From contig NZ_BCNM01000011.1 in NCBI RefSeq assembly GCF_001514495.1, positions 186,001 through 250,000 of the forward strand: a stretch of 64,000 nt of DNA, written 5' to 3'. A program made the translations under genes and the position numbers. Each line of letters opens with the position of its first letter. Positions within the stretch are counted from its first letter, which is position 1. This document shows positions 1-6,605 of this stretch, one piece after another. This stretch comes from Paenibacillus pabuli NBRC 13638 (GTDB lineage Bacteria; Bacillota; Bacilli; Paenibacillales; Paenibacillaceae). A model generated the notes under the pieces. The model searched no databases and had not been told where the DNA came from. It saw only the letters and a list, made by a program, of their open reading frames with translations.

Positions 1-491
1 TCTACTTCATGGAAATGAATACTCGTATTCAGGTGGAACACCCTGTAACTGAGATGGTTACAGGTGTGGATTTGATCCGTGAAATGATCTCGGTAGCCGA
101 AGGCAATCCGCTCTCTTTCCGTCAGGAAGACGTTGTGATCAATGGCTGGTCCATTGAATGCCGTATCAACGCAGAAGACCCGGATCGTAACTTCATGCCT
201 TCACCAGGCAAAATTGGTTTCTATCTTGCCCCAGGAGGACCGGGGGTGCGTGTGGACAGTGCAGCTTATCCGGGATATACCATCTCTCCTTTTTACGACT
301 CTATGATCGCCAAATTGATCGTATGGGGAGCGAACCGGGAAGAAGCTATTGCGAAGATGAAGCGTGCACTTGCTGAATTTGCGATTGAAGGCATATCCAC
401 AACGATCCCTTTTCATCAGAAATTGCTGGAGCACCCAACGTTCATTCGTGGTGACTTTGATATCAAATTTCTTGAGGAAAATGAGATTTAA
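1..491 (+). CDS. accC: Acetyl-CoA carboxylase, biotin carboxylase subunit (C-terminal part)
   Basis: The window opens inside this gene; the reading frame is open from base 3 and about 160 C-terminal residues remain of a family that is usually about 450. The segment starts with the ATP-grasp active-site stretch NTRIQVEHPVTE, which holds the Glu, Asn and Arg residues used in biotin carboxylation, followed by the usual C-terminal domain (ECRINAEDP, PSPGKI, YDSMIAKLIVWG). The enzyme carboxylates biotin on AccB using ATP and bicarbonate, the first step of fatty-acid synthesis. In B. subtilis accC is followed by yqhY, an Asp23-family gene, and the same order is seen here. Confidence 0.95.
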   Translation, partial: YFMEMNTRIQVEHPVTEMVTGVDLIREMISVAEGNPLSFRQEDVVINGWSIECRINAEDPDRNFMPSPGKIGFYLAPGGPGVRVDSAAYPGYTISPFYDSMIAKLIVWGANREEAIAKMKRALAEFAIEGISTTIPFHQKLLEHPTFIRGDFDIKFLEENEI

Positions 492-509
492 AAGGCATAT
501 TGGGCTTGT

Positions 510-538
510 TTGTCATAATGTAGCCCAAATGATATAGT
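510..538 (+). promoter_or_regulatory. Sigma-A-type promoter for the asp23 leader, overlapped by an inverted repeat
   Basis: TTGTCA (510-515) is separated by 17 bases from TATAGT (533-538), a good vegetative promoter between accC and the Asp23 gene. A 7-bp inverted repeat, TTGGGCT (500-506) and AGCCCAA (522-528), straddles the -35 element. It could be an operator or the remains of an accC terminator. Transcription would start near 545, giving a leader of about 170 nt. Confidence 0.6.
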
Positions 539-551
539 ATGTAATAATAAG

Positions 552-705
552 AGCGCATGTCTCCTGCAGAGGATAAGCCGTCACAAAAGCGGATGAAGCT
601 TGCAGGAGTTCCGGTAAAGCCGGACCGGAAGGGCATCTGAAGATCAATCGATCTGAATGCCAGCGCCCTGACGGATGGCCGCAAACTTATTTCGCGAAAG
701 GTGTG
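552..705 (+). ncRNA. Candidate structured 5' leader RNA before asp23 (class unknown)
   Basis: The space between the promoter and the Asp23 start can fold into several consecutive hairpins. CTCCTGCA (561-568) pairs perfectly with TGCAGGAG (601-608). TCCGG and CCGGA enclose a TAAAG loop at about 610-624. GGGCA (631-635) faces TGCC (658-661), with an inner GATC/GATC helix (642-653). TTTCGCGAAA at 690-699 is a palindrome just before the ribosome site. I compared it from memory with glycine, TPP, c-di-AMP, THF and ZTP riboswitches and it fits none of them. The stems are seen in the sequence; a regulatory role is inferred. Confidence 0.4.
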
Positions 706-715
706 TTGAACAGTT

Positions 716-1126
716 ATGAGTACACTGCCGACAGAATTTGAACGAACGGATATCGGTGAAATCCAGATCGCACCTGAAGTTATTGAAGTGATCGCTGGAC
801 TGGCTACAGTAGAAGTGAAAGGTGTTGCAGGCATGAGCGGCGGATTCGCAGGTGGATTTGCTGAATTGCTTGGCCGCAAAAACCTATCCAAAGGCGTGAA
901 GGTTGAAGTGGGTCAGCGTGAAGCTGCAGTGGATGTTTCCGTTATTATTGAATATGGTTACCGTCTGCCACAGGTGGCTACCGAAATTCAGCAGAACGTG
1001 AAGCGCTCCATCGAGAACATGACAGGATTGAATGTGAATGAAGTTAATGTGCACATTCATGACGTTCAGTTCAAGAGCACCGAGAAAGTGGAAGAAATCG
1101 ACCTGAACAGTCAGCGCGTAAAATAA
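716..1126 (+). CDS. Asp23/Gls24 family envelope stress protein (YqhY-like)
   Basis: 136 residues. The N-terminal pattern IGEIQIAPEVIEVIAGLA followed by KGVAGMSGG and the C-terminal NVNEVNVHIHDVQF are typical of the Asp23/Gls24 (DUF322) family, small alkaline-shock and envelope-stress proteins. Its position directly after accC matches B. subtilis yqhY, which has been linked to acetyl-CoA carboxylase homeostasis. The ATG at 716 follows AAAGGTG at a normal distance. The gene has its own promoter and long leader (510-715) and ends in a strong hairpin at 1141. The amaP and DUF2273 genes downstream point to a membrane-tethered Asp23 complex. Confidence 0.88.
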   Translation: MSTLPTEFERTDIGEIQIAPEVIEVIAGLATVEVKGVAGMSGGFAGGFAELLGRKNLSKGVKVEVGQREAAVDVSVIIEYGYRLPQVATEIQQNVKRSIENMTGLNVNEVNVHIHDVQFKSTEKVEEIDLNSQRVK

Positions 1127-1140
1127 AAGAAGACAGATTC

Positions 1141-1166
1141 CCCCGGCATCACTGCCGGGGTTTATC
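1141..1166 (+). terminator. Intrinsic terminator after the Asp23 gene
   Basis: CCCCGGCA and TGCCGGGG form a perfect 8-bp stem with a 4-base loop (1141-1160), followed by TTTATCCC. The T tract is short, so some read-through into amaP is plausible. Confidence 0.7.
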
Positions 1167-1273
1167 CCGTCTTGGACAGGTCTTTGGGGCAATGGAAATG
1201 TGCACCTAAGGATCACCCTTTTGCCAATGGGCAGGTTAAGTAATGTTAGTGAGCAAGGGAGGCTGTGCAGTTC

Positions 1274-1813
1274 GTGGCTAAAATACTGGATCGGCTTCTG
1301 TTGTTTATATACAGCATAAGCGTTGGAGCAATATCGGCAGCAGTTATACTTCTTATCAGTGGTGTGCTGCCTTACGAATTGAATTACCAGCAGGAACAAA
1401 ACGTCATTGTTGCGGCGGTTGTTGCAGCAGCGATTTTGTTTATCCTGAGTTTGCGATTTTTCTACATTTCGGTTCGGCGTGATCGTGCTTCGTTGCCATC
1501 TGTGGACCAACGTACAGAGTACGGGGATGTACAGATTTCAATGGAGACGATTGAAAATCTCTGTCTCAAAGCGACTTCCCGTTTCCGGGGAGTACGTGAT
1601 GTCAAAGCACGTATTCGTGTAGTCGAGTCGGGACTGGAGATTATGATTCGCGCAGTAGTGGATGGCGAGTCGCCAATTCCAGCGTTGACGTCCGATCTGC
1701 AGAAGGCAATACATGATCACGTACAGGAGATTACGGGTATCCCGGTTTCTTTTGTCACTGTATATATTGCCAATGTTACCCAGTCACCTAACTACAAGAG
1801 TCGAGTGGAATGA
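1274..1813 (+). CDS. amaP: Alkaline shock response membrane anchor protein AmaP
   Basis: About 179 residues. There are two N-terminal membrane segments (roughly residues 5-28 and 42-65), then a cytoplasmic Asp23-like domain (VQISMETIENLCLKA, HVQEITGIPVSFVTVYI). In staphylococci AmaP tethers Asp23 to the membrane, and the same partner gene sits just upstream here. Two GTG codons are possible. GTG 1265 lies only 2 bases after GGAGG (1258-1262), whereas GTG 1274 is 11 bases away, so 1274 is preferred. A small DUF2273 gene follows 14 bases later, the usual order in this module. Confidence 0.85.
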   Translation: MAKILDRLLLFIYSISVGAISAAVILLISGVLPYELNYQQEQNVIVAAVVAAAILFILSLRFFYISVRRDRASLPSVDQRTEYGDVQISMETIENLCLKATSRFRGVRDVKARIRVVESGLEIMIRAVVDGESPIPALTSDLQKAIHDHVQEITGIPVSFVTVYIANVTQSPNYKSRVE

Positions 1814-1827
1814 GGTGAGTTTCACTG

Positions 1828-2061
1828 ATGCTGTGGAGAGAGATTTGGGATAGTCACAAAGGCCGGATTACCGGAATTGCCGGCGGCATCTTTTTTGGAT
1901 TTCTTTATGTATGGATCGGTTTTTGGGATATGTTGTTCTTTGCACTCTTGGTGTTCATCGGTTATACGTTAGGCAGACGAAGCGACTCGAAGCTGGGCTC
2001 GTTCATTCCCTGGAGGGAATGGGGACAATGGCTGGGTGACCGCTGGCGTCCGTTCAAGTGA
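1828..2061 (+). CDS. DUF2273 small membrane protein of the Asp23/AmaP module
   Basis: 77 residues with two closely spaced hydrophobic stretches (ITGIAGGIFFGFLYVWIGF and MLFFALLVFIGYTLG) and a basic, Trp-rich tail. This matches the DUF2273 family, which accompanies Asp23 and AmaP in many Firmicutes; its biochemical role is not established. GAGGTGAG at 1812-1819 serves the ATG at 1828. It is probably co-transcribed with amaP. Confidence 0.8.
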   Translation: MLWREIWDSHKGRITGIAGGIFFGFLYVWIGFWDMLFFALLVFIGYTLGRRSDSKLGSFIPWREWGQWLGDRWRPFK

Positions 2062-2258
2062 GCCATCTGAACCCTGCAATATGTTTCTTCCGAAAATAAA
2101 ACTGTAATTTAGGTTGCCCGTTTTTTGGAGGAAACGTAGTGCAGGTTTTTTTGTGAAAAGGGATAACAATATAATAAGATCTCTGATTCCATCAAAGGTT
2201 TTACTATTTTAAAATACGCATGATGACGCTCCAGAAGGAGCGCTGCAGGAGGCAGGAC

Positions 2259-2711
2259 ATGAAAAGACGTTTGGCAAGGGAAATTGCAGTACAAAGTCTG
2301 TATCAGATGGAAATGAATGAAGTGGGCGCATCCGAGGCTGTTAATATGCTGATCAATGAAGCCGCTGAAGACAATGAAACCGAAGTGGTTATTCACGATG
2401 CAGATGTAATGCGTAATTACGTAACCGAGATCGTACAGGGTGCATGGAACAATAAGGAAGCCATCGATGGTTTGCTTGTCGATTATTTGAAAGGCTGGCA
2501 GATTAGTCGTCTGTCGCGTGTAGACCGTCAGATTTTACGCCTTTCAACATATGAGATGGTGTTTCGTGATGACATCCCTGCAAAGGTATCCGTCAATGAA
2601 GCGATTGAATTGTCCAGATATTTTGGTACAGATGAGTCCGGGAAGTTCGTCAATGGCGTACTTGGACGCATGATTCAGGAAGTTGACGCCATCAAAGCAA
2701 AATTGTCTTAA
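2259..2711 (+). CDS. nusB: Transcription antitermination factor NusB
   Basis: 150 residues, the normal family length. The opening KRRLAREIAVQSLYQME, the central VDRQILRLSTYEM and the end FVNGVLG are typical of NusB. It binds boxA RNA with NusE (S10) to keep RNA polymerase processive on rRNA operons. An in-frame ATG at 2220 would add 13 residues, but AGGAGG at 2247-2252 sits 6 bases before the ATG at 2259, which also begins at the conserved N terminus. B. subtilis has the same order: accC, yqhY, amaP-like genes, nusB, folD. Confidence 0.95.
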   Translation: MKRRLAREIAVQSLYQMEMNEVGASEAVNMLINEAAEDNETEVVIHDADVMRNYVTEIVQGAWNNKEAIDGLLVDYLKGWQISRLSRVDRQILRLSTYEMVFRDDIPAKVSVNEAIELSRYFGTDESGKFVNGVLGRMIQEVDAIKAKLS

Positions 2712-2731
2712 TTTATCATTAACTATAGTGC

Positions 2732-2903
2732 GTGTTCAAAAGGATCGGTTTTCAGTACCAAGAAGATGGGATGAAGCTAGAAATGGAGTAGCGGAGCGTA
2801 GATAGAGCTACGTGAGCAACGGACATTTCGGCTGAATGCCCTATTCGATGCTGATGATGCCGATAGGCATCATTCGTAATCAAAAGCGGTTTTTTTGAAC
2901 AAC
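2732..2903. repeat. Intergenic MITE-like repeat between nusB and folD
   Basis: About 170 bp with imperfect terminal inverted repeats. The left end reads GTTCAAAAGGATCGGTTTT; the right end, read from the other strand, gives GTTCAAAAAAACCGCTTTT. The interior carries short complementary blocks such as GATGCTGATGATGCCGATA/GGCATCAT and no open frame of interest. I recognise the interior as a dispersed Paenibacillus intergenic element, which is memory and not a search. Only one copy is visible in this window. It separates folD from nusB transcription and may affect read-through. Confidence 0.6.
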
Positions 2904-2940
2904 CTCTAAATTTATATTCACATAAGGGAGAGAGAGTACA

Positions 2941-3798
2941 ATGACAGCATCTATTATTAACGGCAAAGAAGTATCCCAAGAGCTCCGCGCAAGCATGACG
3001 ACCGAAGTAAAACAGCTTAGCGAACAGGGGGTAGTACCTGGTCTGGCTGTTGTGCTCGTCGGGGAAGACCCGGCATCCCAGGTTTATGTGCGCAATAAAG
3101 AAAAAGCATGTCATGATCTTGGTTTTTATTCCGAGGTACATCGTCTGGATGCAAGCACGTCTCAGGAGGATCTGCTCGCTCTGGTGGACAAGCTGAACAA
3201 ACAGGAAACCATTAACGGCATCTTGGTTCAGCTTCCACTACCGAAGCATATCGAGGAGAAAGCTGTTATTGATGCAATCGCCGTGGACAAAGACGTCGAT
3301 GGGTTCCATCCGGTCAATGTGGGTAACCTTGTCATTGGTGACGACAGTCTGCTCCCATGTACTCCTGCGGGTGTAATTGAACTGATTAAGCGAACCGGGC
3401 TTGAAATGTCGGGCAAACATGCGGTAGTCATCGGACGCAGCAACATTGTTGGCAAACCGGTATCCCTACTGCTTCAGCGTGAGAATGCTACAGTAACCAT
3501 GTGTCATTCCCGTACGGCGAACATGAAGGAAATCACGCGTCAGGCAGACATTCTTGTGGTTGCAATCGGTCGTGCAAACTTTGTGGATGCCGATTTTGTC
3601 AAACCGGGTGCAGTTGTCATTGATGTTGGGATGAATCGTCTGGATAACGGCAAGCTGGCAGGAGACGTGGATTTCGAGAGCGTGAAGACGGTATCTGGCC
3701 CCATTACACCGGTTCCTGGAGGCGTTGGTCCAATGACCATTACGATGTTGATGCAAAATACACTGATCGCTGCGAAGCGCGCTCACGGATTGGCCTAG
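2941..3798 (+). CDS. folD: Bifunctional methylenetetrahydrofolate dehydrogenase / methenyl-THF cyclohydrolase
   Basis: 285 residues, normal length. Diagnostic motifs are present: YVRNKEKAC with the catalytic Lys, GILVQLPLPKH, DKDVDGFHPVN, the nucleotide-binding GRSNIVGKP and the C-terminal PVPGGVGPMT. The enzyme interconverts 5,10-methylene-THF and 10-formyl-THF using NADP, supplying one-carbon units for purines and formyl-Met-tRNA. The ATG at 2941 follows AAGGGAGAGAG. The xseA start codon lies 10 bases after the folD stop, so folD heads a folD-xseA-xseB-ispA run. Confidence 0.97.
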   Translation: MTASIINGKEVSQELRASMTTEVKQLSEQGVVPGLAVVLVGEDPASQVYVRNKEKACHDLGFYSEVHRLDASTSQEDLLALVDKLNKQETINGILVQLPLPKHIEEKAVIDAIAVDKDVDGFHPVNVGNLVIGDDSLLPCTPAGVIELIKRTGLEMSGKHAVVIGRSNIVGKPVSLLLQRENATVTMCHSRTANMKEITRQADILVVAIGRANFVDADFVKPGAVVIDVGMNRLDNGKLAGDVDFESVKTVSGPITPVPGGVGPMTITMLMQNTLIAAKRAHGLA

Positions 3799-3808
3799 GT
3801 AACTGTCT

Positions 3809-5173
3809 GTGGCAGATCAAAAGATCTACTCCATCAAAGATCTGAACCGATACATCCGTATGAAGCTGGAGTCGGATCAGGTCCTGTCGGACGTCTGGCT
3901 GCGCGGAGAGATTTCCAATTTTACACATCACTCCAGCGGTCATATGTATTTTACATTGAAAGACAAGGACAGCCGAATAAAGTCGATTATGTTTGCGTCT
4001 CATAATCAGCGATTGCCCTTTGTACCGAAGGAGGGTGCGAGGGTTATTGCTCGTGGTAATGTCTCCGTGTATGAGCGGGACGGACAGTATCAATTCTACG
4101 CAACGCACATGCAACCGGACGGTATTGGGAGTCTTTATCTAGCGTATGAGCAGTTGAAAAAAAAGCTGGAGGACGAGGGGCTGTTCTCTGCGTCACGTAA
4201 AAGGCAGATTCCCCGTTTTCCACAAAAGATCGGTGTGATTACTTCACCTACAGGAGCAGCGGTAAGGGATATCATGATCACATTGCAACGCAGATATCCT
4301 TCAGCTCAAGTAATTCTATATCCCGTTCTCGTTCAGGGTAAAGGATCGGCTCCGTCCATCGTCAAAGCTATCAACAACCTGAACCGCATGGGGGAAGCCG
4401 ATGTATTGATTGTCGGGAGAGGCGGGGGATCACTAGAAGAATTGTGGGCTTTTAACGAGGAGATCGTAGCAAGGGCGATTGTCGCTTCGGCTATTCCGGT
4501 CATTTCTGCCGTGGGGCATGAAACGGATTTTACGATTGCCGATTTTGCTGCTGATCTGCGGGCGGCAACGCCTACAGCTGCTGCCGAGCTGGCAGTGCCT
4601 AACCGTGCTGAACTGCTTGATCAGATTGCTCAGCGCCAGCGTCAGCTCCAACACAGTTTACGTCAGCGTGCGGTTCACAATCGCGAGCGCCTGGCGAGAT
4701 TGCAACGCTCACCTGTTCTTGTGCATCCCAGAAGGACCTTAATGCAGCATACGGAGCGATTGGATATGCTGAAACAGCGTCTACTGCGAACTGTAGATAC
4801 ACGTGTGAAATGGACGGCCGAGAAACAGGAGCGTTTGCGTGCAGCCCTGCAGCGGTTCAATCCTCGTGATCAGGTGAATGCCGCAAAGCGAGAGAATGCA
4901 TCAGCCCGGCGTCAGCTGGAGGTTGCAATCCGATCCATTACAAGAGCGAAGCAGCAGCAGTGGAAATCATCCGTACGCCATCTGGATGCGCTTAGCCCGC
5001 TTAAAGTCATGTCAAGAGGGTACAGCCTTGTCTATGACGATCAGGAACAGCGTTTGATCAAATCGATAGAGGATGTACAGCCTGGAGATTCGATAAAGAT
5101 TAAATTAACAGACGGGCAGCTGGACTGTCAGGTTTGGGGAATGAAGGAGGACGACAAAACCGATGGCGAATGA
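3809..5173 (+). CDS. xseA: Exodeoxyribonuclease VII large subunit
   Basis: 454 residues. An N-terminal OB-fold (SDVWLRGEISNFTHHSSGHMYFTLKD) is followed by the catalytic domain with IGVITSPTGAAVRDI, GRGGGSLEELWAFNEE and SAVGHETDFTIADFAADLRAATPTAAAE, then a long coiled-coil region (about 270-390). With XseB it forms the single-strand exonuclease VII. The start is a GTG at 3809 with only a weak AGGT ahead, so it may depend on translational coupling to folD. Its end overlaps xseB by 11 bases. Confidence 0.96.
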   Translation: MADQKIYSIKDLNRYIRMKLESDQVLSDVWLRGEISNFTHHSSGHMYFTLKDKDSRIKSIMFASHNQRLPFVPKEGARVIARGNVSVYERDGQYQFYATHMQPDGIGSLYLAYEQLKKKLEDEGLFSASRKRQIPRFPQKIGVITSPTGAAVRDIMITLQRRYPSAQVILYPVLVQGKGSAPSIVKAINNLNRMGEADVLIVGRGGGSLEELWAFNEEIVARAIVASAIPVISAVGHETDFTIADFAADLRAATPTAAAELAVPNRAELLDQIAQRQRQLQHSLRQRAVHNRERLARLQRSPVLVHPRRTLMQHTERLDMLKQRLLRTVDTRVKWTAEKQERLRAALQRFNPRDQVNAAKRENASARRQLEVAIRSITRAKQQQWKSSVRHLDALSPLKVMSRGYSLVYDDQEQRLIKSIEDVQPGDSIKIKLTDGQLDCQVWGMKEDDKTDGE

Positions 5174-5420
5174 ACCGGAATTGAATTTTGAAGAGGCAAT
5201 GGCGGCATTGGAAGACATCGTAGGTCAGCTTGAGCATGGTGATGTTCCGTTGGAACAGGCCATCGATTTGTTTCAGCGCGGGATGAAATTATCACAACTA
5301 TGTGGACTGAAGCTGGAACAAGTGGAACGCAAGATCGAAATGATCGTAGAAGAGGATGGGGAGCTTCGCAAGAAACCGTTCGGCACTGCCGTCGATGAAA
5401 GCGGTGAAATCAATGAGTAA
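5163..5420 (+). CDS. xseB: Exodeoxyribonuclease VII small subunit
   Basis: 85 residues with the family signature NFEEAMAALEDIVGQLEHGDVPLEQAIDLFQRGMKL and an acidic tail. Several copies bind each XseA to build exonuclease VII. It overlaps both neighbours, xseA upstream and ispA downstream, so expression is tightly coupled. GGAGGACG lies just before the ATG at 5163. Confidence 0.95.
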   Translation: MANEPELNFEEAMAALEDIVGQLEHGDVPLEQAIDLFQRGMKLSQLCGLKLEQVERKIEMIVEEDGELRKKPFGTAVDESGEINE

Positions 5421-6318
5421 TCGTCCTTCGTTTGAAGTGTATCTTCAGGAAATCACAGCAGAGGTGACAGGAGAGTTGCAGCAGACTCTTCCTGTTCACT
5501 GGGAAGTACCCCAGTCACTGGTTGACGCGATGCAGTATTCTCTTATGGCCGGAGGCAAACGTCTCCGTCCGCTCCTGGTCGTTGCTGCGGCGGAAGCCTT
5601 CGGTGCACAGCGTAAAGCTGCACTGCCGGTAGCCTGCGCCGTGGAGATGGTTCATACGTATTCGTTGATCCACGACGACCTACCAGCGATGGATAATGAC
5701 GATTATCGCAGGGGAAAATTAACGAATCACAAAGTATTTGGTGAAGCAACGGCCATTCTCGCTGGCGATGCTCTGTTGACGCATGCTTTCTACAGCATTG
5801 TGCAGGCAGGTCGCCGCTGTGGTGTTTCGGCAGACGCGTTGTTGTCCATAGTAGAGGAATTGTCCGAACTGGCTGGGGCAAGAGGCATGGTTGGTGGGCA
5901 AGTGGCTGATATGGAAGGTGAGCAAGGTATGACCGATCTGGCACAGCTGAAGTACATTCATTTGCACAAAACCGGAGACTTAATTGTGTTTTCCCTTCTT
6001 GCTGGAGCTCGAATCGGTGGTGCGACTGAAGGGCAATTGGAAGCGTTGCGCGTGTTCGGTAGAGACCTGGGGCTGGCTTTCCAAATTCAGGATGATATTC
6101 TGGACCTGACGGGTGACGAGCAAAAAATGGGCAAAAAAACGCAAAGTGATGTGAATCAGCATAAGGTGACGTATCCTTACTTTATTGGTATGGAAGCCTC
6201 ACTTGCTGAGGTGAAGTCACTTACACAATCTGCGAAGGACGCACTTGGTAGAGCTGAGTTACCTGATGCGTCAAGACTGATGGAGATTGCTGACTATTTG
6301 ATGAGGCGAGATCATTAA
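5413..6318 (+). CDS. ispA: Polyprenyl (farnesyl) diphosphate synthase
   Basis: 301 residues. Short-chain trans-prenyltransferase motifs are clear: GGKRLRPLL, the first Asp-rich motif in IHDDLPAMDNDDYRRG, and the second in FQIQDDILDLTGD. It condenses IPP with DMAPP and GPP to farnesyl diphosphate, the precursor of undecaprenyl and quinone side chains. An upstream in-frame ATG (5356) lies deep inside xseB; the ATG at 5413 overlaps the xseB stop and matches the usual N terminus. dxs, the first enzyme of the MEP pathway, follows under its own promoter. Confidence 0.93.
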   Translation: MSNRPSFEVYLQEITAEVTGELQQTLPVHWEVPQSLVDAMQYSLMAGGKRLRPLLVVAAAEAFGAQRKAALPVACAVEMVHTYSLIHDDLPAMDNDDYRRGKLTNHKVFGEATAILAGDALLTHAFYSIVQAGRRCGVSADALLSIVEELSELAGARGMVGGQVADMEGEQGMTDLAQLKYIHLHKTGDLIVFSLLAGARIGGATEGQLEALRVFGRDLGLAFQIQDDILDLTGDEQKMGKKTQSDVNQHKVTYPYFIGMEASLAEVKSLTQSAKDALGRAELPDASRLMEIADYLMRRDH

Positions 6319-6517
6319 GCTTCCCTTTCGGATTACGCTCCCTGTTTCAAAATGCCCACACCGGTGTAATGCATTTAATGTCCTTTTTTTGCATTCTTAA
6401 AGCAGGTCTGCTCCGAGAAAACGGTGGAATACATCAGAGGAAGATCATAGAACCTTGCTGGCGAAAATGCTCGTTATCTGGAGTATAGTGCCGTAAATTA
6501 TGATTCTTGTTCTTTTA

Positions 6518-6526
6518 TGTTATAAT
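6518..6526 (+). promoter_or_regulatory. Extended -10 promoter upstream of dxs
   Basis: TGTTATAAT at 6518-6526 is a perfect extended -10 element. A weak -35, TTATGA (6498-6503), lies 17 bases upstream. It sits about 80 bases before the dxs start, in the 287-bp space after ispA, where I see no gene or convincing terminator. Confidence 0.6.
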
Positions 6527-6605
6527 GTTTTAATGTCATTTAATAAATTGTGTATATATAGATTACACCAACAATCAAACAATCTAGGAAAGCGGGGAGA
6601 TTCTC

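Noticed and set aside
552..705. TPP or glycine riboswitch before asp23
   Set aside because: ATCTGAATGCCAGCG looks like part of the TPP aptamer, but the CTGAGA block and the 5' GGGGTGC helix are missing; glycine-aptamer blocks are also incomplete. Kept only as an unknown structured leader.
6319..6605. Small gene or terminator between ispA and dxs
   Set aside because: No frame with a ribosome site and no strong hairpin with a T tract; only the dxs promoter is supported.
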